Source: JAVXNW01 sp036645575
Lineage (GTDB): Bacteria > Bacillota > Clostridia > Christensenellales > Aristaeellaceae
Direction: 5' to 3'
NCBI GenBank assembly: GCA_036645575.1
Contig: JAVXNW010000015.1
Location: 1 to 32,992 of the forward strand
DNA: 32,992 bases
The position numbers were made by a program, and so were the translations under genes. The first letter of the stretch is position 1. The number at the start of each line of letters is the position of its first letter. The notes under the pieces are model-generated. The model ran no database searches. It was not told where the DNA came from and worked only from the letters and a program-made list of their open reading frames with translations. Of the stretch, positions 1 to 7,275 are shown one piece after another.

Positions 1-94
1 TGATATAGGCTTGCCAGCGTGCCACAAGGGCCTGCGCCTCGTCGCGCTCGGGCGGAAGATCGCGGCTTTCGCCAAAGCGTTTGAGCAGCTTTAA
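1..94 (-). pseudogene. Possible fragment of a TipAS-domain (MerR-family) regulator, running off the window edge
   Basis: Read on the minus strand, this stretch gives an open frame containing LLKRFGESRDLPPE followed by EAQALVARWQAYI. The latter resembles the internal helix of TipAS ligand-binding domains found at the C-terminus of MerR-type regulators. The frame enters from an AT-rich stretch and hits a stop at about 124; there is no ATG or good ribosome binding site between, so the MerR part and the start of the domain are missing. It could be a 5'-truncated remnant or a chance match. The plus strand also has an open frame here, ending in a TAA at 92-94, so the strand is not certain. The following 95-277 is AT-richer than its surroundings and contains no gene I can support. 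Confidence 0.22.
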
Positions 95-277
95 TTTTAT
101 ATATGAAAAACTGCGTAAGCTTTATAAAAATGCTTTCCGCAGTGATGTGGAAAATCGAGGTAGTCCTCGCCCGTTTCTTAAACGGCGCCTGTTTGTCTTG
201 CGCACCCTGCAAGAGCACCGTGCATTACACGAGCCCAAACACCGCGCCCAAGCGGATGACGGCGATTATCGCCATAG

Positions 278-313
278 AAAAAGACCTATTATCCCTTGGC
301 GGGAAATAGGTCT
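278..313 (-). terminator. Intrinsic terminator of the tRNA-Arg gene
   Basis: A 9-bp perfect stem (282-290 with 305-313) is followed on the minus strand by a run of T. It lies about 5 bases past the CCA end of the tRNA, as expected for a monocistronic tRNA unit. Confidence 0.7.
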
Positions 314-318
314 CGTTT

Positions 319-394
319 TGGCGCGCCCGGCGCGATTCGAACGCGCGGTCTTTCGAGTCGGAGTCGAACACTCTATCCTCTGAGCTACGGGCGC
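319..394 (-). tRNA. tRNA-Arg, anticodon CCG, with encoded CCA
   Basis: The minus strand folds as a full cloverleaf. The 7-bp acceptor stem GCGCCCG/CGGGCGC pairs 388-394 with 323-329. There is a GCTC D arm, a 5-bp anticodon stem TTCGA/TCGAA enclosing CTCCGAC (anticodon CCG, reading CGG), a 5-base variable loop, and a T arm GCGCG/CGCGC around TTCGAAT. The discriminator is G and CCA is genome-encoded at 319-321. Length is 73 nt without CCA. Arg-CCG fits a GC-rich genome that uses CGG codons. Confidence 0.95.
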
Positions 395-407
395 ATGGAA
401 CCTACTA

Positions 408-436
408 AGTATACTCCATGCGCGGGGAGAATGCAA
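408..436 (-). promoter_or_regulatory. Sigma-70-type promoter of tRNA-Arg
   Basis: On the minus strand, -35 TTGCAT (431-436) and -10 TATACT (408-413) are separated by 17 bp, and the -10 lies 13 bp ahead of the mature tRNA 5' end. Confidence 0.7.
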
Positions 437-527
437 TACCGGCAGCATGTAAAATTCGGCTGAGCGGGCTAGGCGGCGGGATGTGGGCGCGGCGGGTGAG
501 CGAGGCGGGTGAGCGGGGGAGAGGTGG

Positions 528-569
528 CGAGGTTGGGGACACGAGGTTGGGGACACGAGGTGGGGGATA
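528..569. repeat. Three tandem 14-bp direct repeats
   Basis: Units at 528-541 and 542-555 are identical (CGAGGTTGGGGACA), and 556-569 is a diverged third copy. They sit in the 150-bp non-coding interval between the tRNA promoter and the next promoter. A further imperfect GCGGGTGAGCG duplication lies just before them (about 492-515). No function is evident. Confidence 0.7.
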
Positions 570-592
570 AATGTGCTTTTACATGCTGCGTG

Positions 593-621
593 TTGCACCG
601 CGCTTGATGTTGTGATATACT
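593..621 (+). promoter_or_regulatory. Promoter of the DUF2232-rplI-dnaB unit
   Basis: -35 TTGCAC (593-598), 17-bp spacer, -10 TATACT (616-621). It gives a leader of about 35 nt to the GTG start at 662. Confidence 0.6.
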
Positions 622-661
622 GATATATCAAGGATTTGGGTTTGAAATTCGGGAGGTAGAC

Positions 662-1702
662 GTGGTTAAAGCACCTTCGCGCCACGCTGTGGCGGGGATT
701 GTCTTGGGGATGCTCTCGGGGATGTTGCTCCTGCCCTCGCTCATGTTCATGAACGTGCTGATCGTGCCGGTGGTGCTGATTTCGGTGCTCGGGGTGTGGT
801 CGGGTTGGGCGGCGGCGGCGGTCGCGATGGTGTCGCAATTGTCGATGGCTTATCTATATGGCGGGGGACTGATGACGCTGGCGGTCTTTGACGCGGTGGT
901 GGTGCCTGCCTGTGCCATCCTTTATCTGGTGCTCAGCCGTCCCAAGTTTAGGGATGGCGTCAAGTGGGCCGCGCTTGTGCAGCTGGGCGTGATGTTTGTG
1001 CTGGTGGTGACTGCGTGGATTGCGGTCAAGCAGGACCTGATCGACTACATGACCCAGTCGATGCGCGCGATGTTTAACGCGGTTCCGCAGGAGCAGTTGG
1101 GGCTATTGCTCAGCTACTTGGGCGAGGCGGGCGTATACGGCACCCAGACCGGACTGGATTTTTCCAAGGCGCTGACTGCCGTTGAGCAGACGCAGTTGCT
1201 TGACGCGCTCGAGGCCGCTTATAGCGCCCAGATGCGGCTGGACCTTCCGACCACGCTGCTGGTCGGGGGCATGACCACCGGCTGCGTGGCCTATTGGCTG
1301 TCGGCGCGCGTGGTGGCGCGGCGCGGTGATCAGCCGCCGATCGCGTACCTGCATCCCGACGAGTGGCGAATCAAGCCGCACATGGTGATCGGCCCGCCCG
1401 CGTGCACGCTGGCGGTGTACATTGCCTACACCATGGGCATGCGCGGCGCGGACGGCGTGTATTTGGCCATGCTGAACCTGAGTGGATTCTTTTTCACGAT
1501 CCAAGGATTGGGCGCGGTCGATCGGCGGTTCAAGCGCAATGGAACGGTTGGCGCTGCGCGCAAGCTGCTCCTGATCATGCTGGTGGCGATTGCGCCGTGG
1601 GCACTGGTGGGGATCGGGCTGGCTTCGGCGCTGTTTGGCTCCGACGGGCTGATTTCCAACTTCATTAGAAGACAAAAAGGCGAGGGGGACGGGCAATTAT
1701 GA
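662..1702 (+). CDS. DUF2232 / YybS-like polytopic membrane protein
   Basis: A 346-residue integral membrane protein with about eight hydrophobic segments: several in the first 125 residues, then a hydrophilic amphipathic stretch (about 126-190), then more segments to the C-terminus, which ends in a basic tail. The start is GTG at 662, preceded by GGGAGG at 651-656. Its stop overlaps the rplI start (ATGA, 1699-1702), so the two are translationally coupled. The layout matches the YybS/DUF2232 family, which in Bacillus lies upstream of gdpP (yybT), rplI and dnaC. Here the c-di-AMP phosphodiesterase gene is absent and the membrane protein abuts rplI directly. Some relatives resemble energy-coupling transporter S components, but no substrate can be inferred. 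Confidence 0.75.
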   Translation: MVKAPSRHAVAGIVLGMLSGMLLLPSLMFMNVLIVPVVLISVLGVWSGWAAAAVAMVSQLSMAYLYGGGLMTLAVFDAVVVPACAILYLVLSRPKFRDGVKWAALVQLGVMFVLVVTAWIAVKQDLIDYMTQSMRAMFNAVPQEQLGLLLSYLGEAGVYGTQTGLDFSKALTAVEQTQLLDALEAAYSAQMRLDLPTTLLVGGMTTGCVAYWLSARVVARRGDQPPIAYLHPDEWRIKPHMVIGPPACTLAVYIAYTMGMRGADGVYLAMLNLSGFFFTIQGLGAVDRRFKRNGTVGAARKLLLIMLVAIAPWALVGIGLASALFGSDGLISNFIRRQKGEGDGQL

Positions 1703-2151
1703 AGGTGATTTTGCTTCAGGATATCAAGGGGTCCGGCAAGAAGGATCAGATCATCGAGGTAAACGACGGCTACGGCCGCAATTACCTGCTGCCGCGCAAG
1801 ATGGCGCGCGAGGCGACGAGCGAGGCGCTCAACTCGATCACCAAATCGAAGCAGGCCGAGCAACACCGCGAGGATGTCAAGCGCGAAGAAGCGGAAAAAC
1901 TGGCGCATGAGCTCAAGGGCAAAGTGGTGGTGTTGCAGGCCAAGGGCGGCGAGGGCGGCAAGCTCTACGGCTCGATCACCGGGCAGGAGATCGCGGACGG
2001 ACTCAAGGCGCAGCACGGGCTGGAGATCGACAAGCGCAAAATCGAGCTGGACGAGCCGATCAAGACCGGTGGCCAGACGCTGTTCACGGTGCGCGTCGCC
2101 GCGGGCGTCGCGGCGCGCATGATCTTAAACGTCGTGGTTACTTCTAAATAG
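1699..2151 (+). CDS. rplI: Large ribosomal subunit protein bL9
   Basis: A 150-residue protein of the usual bL9 length. It binds 23S rRNA near the L1 stalk and helps keep the reading frame. The N-terminal domain carries the family signature MKVILLQDIKGSGKKDQIIEV and GYGRNYLLPRKMA. A long charged helix follows (about residues 45-80), then the C-terminal domain (about 80-150) with KLYGSITGQEIADGL. The ATG overlaps the preceding gene by four bases, and a GAGGGGG ribosome binding site lies within that gene's last codons. dnaB follows 138 bp downstream after a structured intergenic stretch. Confidence 0.97.
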   Translation: MKVILLQDIKGSGKKDQIIEVNDGYGRNYLLPRKMAREATSEALNSITKSKQAEQHREDVKREEAEKLAHELKGKVVVLQAKGGEGGKLYGSITGQEIADGLKAQHGLEIDKRKIELDEPIKTGGQTLFTVRVAAGVAARMILNVVVTSK

Positions 2152-2157
2152 CGAAGC

Positions 2158-2245
2158 AGGGCGGAAAGCCCTTTCCTTTTGACGGGCGTCAGGGCAGGTT
2201 GCGCGAAGAGCTTCTATCGCGCAACCTGCCTCGCGCGATAGAAGC
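2158..2245 (+). promoter_or_regulatory. Structured rplI-dnaB intergenic region with two mutually exclusive hairpins
   Basis: A short 5-bp hairpin (2158-2162/2168-2172) followed by a T-rich stretch comes first. Then a perfect 13-bp stem pairs 2193-2205 with 2218-2230 (12-nt loop), and a second perfect 13-bp stem pairs 2210-2222 with 2233-2245 (10-nt loop). The two large stems share 2218-2222 and occupy each other's loops, so only one can form at a time. Neither ends in a T-tract. The second ends 28 bases ahead of the dnaB AAGGAG. It may be a processing or attenuation element, or a palindromic repeat. Confidence 0.6.
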
Positions 2246-2289
2246 GAAGGGGCTTTTGCCGCCGCGATCAACGAAGGAGCTAGCGCATC

Positions 2290-3639
2290 ATGGAACAGAG
2301 GATGCCGGGCGAGCGTGTGCCGCCGCACCATGCCGACGCGGAAAAGTCGGTATTGGGCGCGATGATGATTTCAAACGAGGCCGTCCTGCTGGCAAATGAA
2401 ATGCTCGCGCCGGACGACTTCTACGATCCGGCGCACCGGGAAATATTCGACGCAATGACCTATCTGGCCGGCCAATCGCGGCCGGTCGATTTGGTGACGG
2501 TGGACGAGGAGCTGACGCGGCGCGGAAAGTTGGACGGCGTGGGCGGCATTGACGCGCTCATCGAGCTGTCCCGCTTTGTGCCGTCGGCCGCCAACGTGTC
2601 TGCCTATATCCGCATCGTGGACGAAAAATCCACGCTGCGCAAGCTGATCGGGGCGGCGGGCGAGATCTCGCAGATGAGCTTTACCGGAGATAAGGAGGCT
2701 GAGGAGATTCTCGCGGCCTCCGAAAAACTGATCTACGACATCACCATGCGCAAGGGCGGCGAGATGCTCAAGCCCATTCAGCCCATCCTGATCGACACCT
2801 ATGAGATGATCGATCGCTTGGTGCAGAACAAGGGCAAGATCGAGGGCGTGCCGACCGGCTATCACGAGCTGGACGATTTGCTGACCGGGCTTCACGGCGG
2901 CGAGCTGGTGCTGCTCGCCGCGCGCCCGTCGATGGGCAAGACCAGCCTTGGCATGAACATCATCGAAAACGCCGCCATTCGCTATGGCAAGAAGGCGGCG
3001 ATCTTCTCGCTTGAAATGCCGGGCGAGCAGCTGGCCATGCGCATGATGTGCACCGAGGCGCGCGTCAACATGCAGAACGTGCGCAAGGGCATTTTGCAGG
3101 ACGACGAGTGGCTCAGGCTGTGCGAATCCATGAGCGTGATCGGGCAGGCCAGCATACACATCGACGCCACCAGCGGCATTACCGTGCCCGAGATCCGCTC
3201 CAAGGCGCGCAGGCTCCAGATGGAGGAGGGGCTCGACGTCATCATGATCGACTACCTGCAGCTGATGAGCGGGTCCGGCAAGTTCGGTTCGCGCCAGGAG
3301 GAGGTCTCGAGCATCTCCCGCGCGCTCAAGGGCCTCGCGCAGGAATTGGGCGTGCCGGTGCTCGCGCTGTCCCAGCTGTCGCGCGCGCCGTCCGGGCGCT
3401 CAAACCACCGCCCGATCCTCTCCGATATCCGCGATTCCGGCGCCATCGAGCAGGACGCCGACGTCGTCATGTTCATTCACCGCGAGGACTATTACGACAA
3501 GGACACCGAGCTTAAAAACGTCGCGGAGATCATCATCGCCAAGCAGCGAAACGGCGCGCTCGGCACCGTCAACCTAGGCTGGCGCGGCGAGCTCACTTGG
3601 TTTATGGACTTGTCCCCCAACGCCCAACAGGCGGGGTAG
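2290..3639 (+). CDS. dnaB: Replicative DNA helicase DnaB
   Basis: A 449-residue hexameric replicative helicase of normal length (the Bacillus name is dnaC). The N-terminal helical domain (about 10-110) has PPHHADAEKSVLGAM. A linker leads to the RecA-like ATPase domain from about residue 170. Its Walker A is RPSMGKTS (about 214-221), the Walker B/H2 region is VIMIDYLQLM, and the H3/H4 region includes LALSQLSRAP and SDIRDSGAIEQDADVV. The arginine finger and nucleotide motif region near IIAKQRNG is intact. There is no intein. The ATG has AAGGAG at 2273-2278. It is the last gene of the plus-strand block. Confidence 0.97.
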   Translation: MEQRMPGERVPPHHADAEKSVLGAMMISNEAVLLANEMLAPDDFYDPAHREIFDAMTYLAGQSRPVDLVTVDEELTRRGKLDGVGGIDALIELSRFVPSAANVSAYIRIVDEKSTLRKLIGAAGEISQMSFTGDKEAEEILAASEKLIYDITMRKGGEMLKPIQPILIDTYEMIDRLVQNKGKIEGVPTGYHELDDLLTGLHGGELVLLAARPSMGKTSLGMNIIENAAIRYGKKAAIFSLEMPGEQLAMRMMCTEARVNMQNVRKGILQDDEWLRLCESMSVIGQASIHIDATSGITVPEIRSKARRLQMEEGLDVIMIDYLQLMSGSGKFGSRQEEVSSISRALKGLAQELGVPVLALSQLSRAPSGRSNHRPILSDIRDSGAIEQDADVVMFIHREDYYDKDTELKNVAEIIIAKQRNGALGTVNLGWRGELTWFMDLSPNAQQAG

Positions 3640-3671
3640 GCGACGCGCGCAGGAAAAATGCGAATAGATGG

Positions 3672-3734
3672 AGCGGATGCTTGCGTCCGCAACAGACACA
3701 GGTGCGCAGCGACACGCGGTCGCTGCGCACCTGT
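3672..3734. terminator. Hairpins between convergent dnaB and aspS
   Basis: A perfect 16-bp stem (3698-3713/3719-3734, 5-nt loop) is preceded by a smaller GCGGA/TCCGC hairpin (about 3673-3690). The position between two convergent genes suggests a bidirectional terminator, but neither strand has a clear T-run, so termination efficiency is uncertain. Confidence 0.5.
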
Positions 3735-3778
3735 TAGTCCATCGCGCAAACGCGCGAAATTTACGGGGGGAGGCGCTT

Positions 3779-5572
3779 CTAAACCGCCGGCTCGGGCGTG
3801 ATGGCGATTGACAGCGCTTCAAGCTGCTCCTCATGCACATCCGAGGGCGCGCCCATCATCAGGCAGTTGGCGTTTTGCGCCTTCGGGAAGGCGATCACGT
3901 CGCGCAGGCTGGGCTTTCCGGACAGGATCATCACCAACCGGTCGATGCCAAACGCGAACCCGCCATGCGGCGGCGTGCCATACTTGAACGCCTCGAGCAG
4001 GTAGCCAAACCGCTTCTGCGCCTCATCGGGCGTAAGGCCGATCAGGTCGAACATCTCGGACTGCCAGTCGCTGCGGTGGATTCGGATCGAGCCGGAACCC
4101 ATCTCGATGCCGTTGAGCACCAGGTCGTACGCCTTGGCGCGCACGAGACCCGGCTCGGTCTTCATGAGCTCGCGGTCCTCGTCCATCACCGAGGTAAAGG
4201 GGTGGTGCATCGCGACATAGCGCTTTTCGTCCTCGTCGTACTCGAGCAGCGGGAACTCGGTCACCCAGAACAGGTTGTATTGGTCGTCCGGGATCAGCCC
4301 GTGGCGCTTGCCGATCTCCTTGCGCAGTTCGCCAAGCGACTGGAGCACGACGCTTTTCTTGTCCGCGACAAAGAACAGCGCGTCGCCCGGGTGCGCGTCC
4401 ATCGCGCCAAGCAGCGTCTCCTTGAGCGGCTCCGTCAGGAATTTATTGAACGAGGACTTGGTCGTGCCGTCCGCATTGACAACCACCCACGCAAGCCCCT
4501 TCGCGCGATAGGTCTTGATGTACTCCGCCAGGCTGTCGATCTCCTTGCGGCTCATCTTGCCGCCCAGACCCACCGCGTTGATGCCGCGCACCGTGCCGCC
4601 CTCGCTGACCGCGCCCTCAAACACGCCAAACCCGCACTGCGCCACCTGATCCGTCACGTTTATCAGCTTTAGCCCAAAGCGCGTGTCCGGCTTGTCGGAA
4701 CCGTACTGCTCCATCGCGTCGCGCCACGTCATCCGCGCAAGCGGCAGCGCAAGCTCGATGCCCTTCACGCTTTGAAAGATCTCGGCAAACGCGCCCTCGA
4801 TCACGGTCTGTATGTCGATCGGCTCGATGAAGCTCATCTCGACGTCGCACTGCGTAAACTCCGGCTGGCGATCCGCGCGGCTATCCTCGTCGCGGAAGCA
4901 CCGCGCCACCTGATAGTACTTGTCGAACCCGCCCACCATCAGCAGCTGCTTGTAGATCTGCGGGGACTGCGGCAGCGCGTAGAACTGACCCGCGTGCAGG
5001 CGCGACGGCACCAGAAAGTCGCGCGCGCCCTCGGGCGAGGATTTGGACAGAATCGGCGTCTCGACTTCGGTAAAGCCCTCCGCGTCCATGTGGCGGCGAA
5101 TCGCGCTCGTCACCTTCGCGCGCAGGCGCAGCGTCTCCTGCACCGAGGGCTTGCGCAGGTCGAGGTAGCGGTATTTGAGCCGCACCAACTCGCTTTCCTC
5201 CGCCGCGTCGTCGATGTAGATCGGCGGGGTCTCCGCCTTGTTGATGAGCTGCGCGTTGAGCACAAATACCTCGACGTCGCCGTTTTTCATCTTGGGGTTG
5301 ACCGCGTCCTGCGCGCGCGCGCGAACCTCGCCGATCACCGACACCACGTACTCGCCGCGCAGCGACGCGCCCAGTTTAAAGCACTCGCTTCCGCAGGTCG
5401 CCTCGTCAAACACCAACTGCACCAGTCCCTCGCGGTCGCGCAGCCATACAAACACCACGCCGCCCAAGTCGCGCGTGCGCTGCACCCATCCCGACAAGTG
5501 CACCTGCTGTCCCGAAAGCGCCGTTGTAATCGCGCCGCAATAGTGCGACCGGCGATAGCCAATCTCCGTCAT
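3779..5572 (-). CDS. aspS: Aspartyl-tRNA synthetase (bacterial type)
   Basis: A 597-residue class II synthetase that charges tRNA-Asp. The N-terminal OB-fold anticodon domain (about 15-105) contains VHLSGWVQRTRDLGG. The catalytic core follows, with the flipping-loop region TPILSKSSPEGARDFLVPSR and motif 2 FRDEDSRADRQPEFTQ (about 222-238). A bacterial GAD insertion domain spans roughly 285-415. Motif 3 is GGFAFGIDRLVM (about 540-551). Length is as expected for the bacterial enzyme. I did not determine whether it is discriminating or also charges tRNA-Asn. ATG at 5572 has AGGAGG at about 5581-5586 and lies 25 bp after the hisS stop, so it is the second gene of the T-box operon. Confidence 0.97.
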   Translation of the reverse strand: MTEIGYRRSHYCGAITTALSGQQVHLSGWVQRTRDLGGVVFVWLRDREGLVQLVFDEATCGSECFKLGASLRGEYVVSVIGEVRARAQDAVNPKMKNGDVEVFVLNAQLINKAETPPIYIDDAAEESELVRLKYRYLDLRKPSVQETLRLRAKVTSAIRRHMDAEGFTEVETPILSKSSPEGARDFLVPSRLHAGQFYALPQSPQIYKQLLMVGGFDKYYQVARCFRDEDSRADRQPEFTQCDVEMSFIEPIDIQTVIEGAFAEIFQSVKGIELALPLARMTWRDAMEQYGSDKPDTRFGLKLINVTDQVAQCGFGVFEGAVSEGGTVRGINAVGLGGKMSRKEIDSLAEYIKTYRAKGLAWVVVNADGTTKSSFNKFLTEPLKETLLGAMDAHPGDALFFVADKKSVVLQSLGELRKEIGKRHGLIPDDQYNLFWVTEFPLLEYDEDEKRYVAMHHPFTSVMDEDRELMKTEPGLVRAKAYDLVLNGIEMGSGSIRIHRSDWQSEMFDLIGLTPDEAQKRFGYLLEAFKYGTPPHGGFAFGIDRLVMILSGKPSLRDVIAFPKAQNANCLMMGAPSDVHEEQLEALSIAITPEPAV

Positions 5573-5597
5573 GATTTTGTTCCTCCTTAGTCGCCTG

Positions 5598-6854
5598 CTA
5601 TTTTTTTAGAAACTGAATGAGTTCATCGCGCGCGATTTCGCGCTCCGCGCTCTCCCGCATGTCGCGCAGCTTGACCACGCCCCGTTGAAGTTCGTCGTCC
5701 GCCAGCACGATCACGCGCGGCGCGCCCGTCTTGTCCGCGTATTTGAACTGCGCCTTGAGCGAGCGCGCCGCGTGGTCAAGGTCCGCCTTGATGCCCGCGC
5801 CGCGCAACTCGCTCACCAGTTTGACGCCCTCAAGGCGCGCCCGCGCGCCGAGTGTACAGACAAATACCTCGTACAGGCAGGGCACTTCGGGGGCCGCGCC
5901 CTGCGCCTTTTGCACCATGAGCAGCCGCTCAAGCCCCATGCCAAACCCGATCCCGGGCGTCGAAGGACCGCCCAATTCCTCGACAAGCCCGTCGTACCGA
6001 CCGCCGCCGCACACCGTCAAATTGCCGCCGGGCGTGCGCGCGATCACCTCGAAAACCGTCTTTGTGTAGTAGTCAAGCCCGCGCACGATCCGGCTGTCCA
6101 GCGCGTATTCGACGCCCAGCGCGCTCAAGTATTGCTGCAATTGATCAAAGTGCGCCTGGCAGTCCGGGCACAGGTGCGCAAGCATCGAGGGCGCGCCTTC
6201 GATCGCGTGCTGGCATTTTTCCTCCTTGCAATCGAGGATGCGCAGCGGATTTCGCGCAAACCGGCCCTTGCAGTCCGGGCACAATTGGTCCACCTTGGGT
6301 TCGAGAAATTCGGTCAGCAGCTCGAAGTACTTTTTCCGGCAGTCCGGGCAGCCGATCGAGTTGATCGACAGGCACAAATCCTTGATGCCGCACCGCTTGA
6401 CCAGTTCGAGCGCCAGGGTGATCACTTCCGCGTCGCAGCTGGCGTCCTTGGCGCCAAATACCTCGATGCCGTTTTGGTGAAATTCGCGAAGTCTGCCCGC
6501 CTGCGGCTTTTCGTAGCGGAAGCAGGGGCAATTCACGTAGTACATCTTTAAAGGAAGCGGGCCGGCAAACAGCTTGCCCTCCAAAAACGCGCGCGCCACG
6601 CCCGCCGTGCCCTCGGGCTTGAGCGTGACCGAGCGCGCGCCCTTGTCCAAAAAGGTATACATTTCCTTTTGCACGACGTCGGTCGTGTCGCCCACGCTGC
6701 GCTGGAACAGCTCCGTGTGCTCGAACATGGGCGTTCGCACCTCGCGGTAGCCGAACAGATCGCATACCTCGCGCATGATTTGCTCCGCCGCCTGCCAGAA
6801 ATAGCTGTCCTCGGGCAGAATGTCCTGCGTGCCCTTCGGCGCCTGTGTCAACAT
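5598..6854 (-). CDS. hisS: Histidyl-tRNA synthetase
   Basis: A 418-residue class II synthetase. The N-terminal signature is APKGTQDILPEDS. Motif 2 lies around CFRYEKPQAGRLREFHQ (111-127), HisA is RGLDYYTKTVFE (258-269), and motif 3 is GIGFGMGLERLL (about 321-332). The C-terminal anticodon-binding domain runs from about 335 to the end. The insertion between motif 2 and HisA carries four close cysteine pairs (C169/C172, C192/C195, C209/C214, C229/C232), suggesting one or two zinc knuckles. Corresponding positions in Bacillus HisRS mostly lack these cysteines. The ATG is preceded by GAGGAGG and by the T-box leader. It is the first gene of hisS-aspS. Confidence 0.97.
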   Translation of the reverse strand: MLTQAPKGTQDILPEDSYFWQAAEQIMREVCDLFGYREVRTPMFEHTELFQRSVGDTTDVVQKEMYTFLDKGARSVTLKPEGTAGVARAFLEGKLFAGPLPLKMYYVNCPCFRYEKPQAGRLREFHQNGIEVFGAKDASCDAEVITLALELVKRCGIKDLCLSINSIGCPDCRKKYFELLTEFLEPKVDQLCPDCKGRFARNPLRILDCKEEKCQHAIEGAPSMLAHLCPDCQAHFDQLQQYLSALGVEYALDSRIVRGLDYYTKTVFEVIARTPGGNLTVCGGGRYDGLVEELGGPSTPGIGFGMGLERLLMVQKAQGAAPEVPCLYEVFVCTLGARARLEGVKLVSELRGAGIKADLDHAARSLKAQFKYADKTGAPRVIVLADDELQRGVVKLRDMRESAEREIARDELIQFLKK

Positions 6855-7107
6855 CGGTTATCCTCCTCTATTGGCTCAACAACAAAAAGACCTCCCGCCC
6901 GAAAAGGGACGAAGGCCTTCGTGGTGCCACCCTTATTAAGGCGCGTGCGCGCCTCACTCTATCCGCCGTATCGCTGCGGTGCGCCCTCATTGCAAGGGAG
7001 GCTCGGGGTTGTCTTTGGGAAAAGGGTCGGAACGGCGCTCTCAGCCGCGACGCCGCTCTCTTTGTCCATGCCTTTGCCTACTCGTCCCGTCAAAGCCGTG
7101 CTCGTAT
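6855..7107 (-). promoter_or_regulatory. T-box riboswitch leader of hisS-aspS, Asp specifier
   Basis: The conserved T-box AAGGGTGGCACCACG lies at 6920-6934 and is followed by a terminator hairpin and T5 run (6884-6919), with the hisS ribosome binding site beyond. Upstream, the Stem I base GGCU/AGCC and CGGG/CCCG encloses a UUGA bulge (kink-turn-like). The AGUA and AGAGAG elements are also visible. The specifier triplet reads GAC (7013-7011), followed by AAC, hence aspartate. The antiterminator bulge is UGGC, whose variable C pairs with G73, the tRNA-Asp discriminator; tRNA-His normally has C73. Uncharged tRNA-Asp should therefore favour readthrough into both synthetase genes. Confidence 0.92.
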
Positions 7108-7113
7108 GGGGCG

Positions 7114-7143
7114 ATTATAGCGCAAAAGCGTGGCCGTTGTCAA
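7114..7143 (-). promoter_or_regulatory. Consensus promoter of the hisS-aspS T-box operon
   Basis: -35 TTGACA (7138-7143) and -10 TATAAT (7114-7119), both perfect, with an 18-bp spacer on the minus strand. Transcription should begin near 7107. Confidence 0.85.
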
Positions 7144-7202
7144 GTGAAAAATGGCGCGCCATTGGCGCTTTTTGCCTATAAAGCCAATTGACGCTAAAAC
7201 GC

Positions 7203-7232
7203 TTGCATTGATTGTCACATATCTGTTATAAT
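7203..7232 (+). promoter_or_regulatory. Promoter of the polyphosphate kinase gene
   Basis: -35 TTGCAT (7203-7208), 18-bp spacer, and extended -10 TGTTATAAT (hexamer 7227-7232). It is divergent from the hisS promoter, with 59 bp between the two -35 boxes. Confidence 0.75.
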
Positions 7233-7275
7233 TAAACCATCCTGTGAGAGAGAATGATGCAAAAGAGGGATGGGT

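Noticed and set aside
95..277. Short open frames between the TipAS-like fragment and the tRNA terminator
   Set aside because: No start codon with a ribosome binding site and no recognisable protein; several frames are open only by chance.
266..838. 190-codon minus-strand open frame over the tRNA and the yybS-like start
   Set aside because: It crosses the tRNA, two promoters and the tandem repeats; the protein is low-complexity His/Arg/Pro with no ribosome binding site support.
4772..5590. Long open frame antisense to aspS (and similar ones antisense to hisS, der, htpG, trkA)
   Set aside because: Composition is Arg/Ala/His/Leu-rich with no recognisable domain, typical of the complementary strand of GC-rich genes, and each lies wholly over a well-identified gene.
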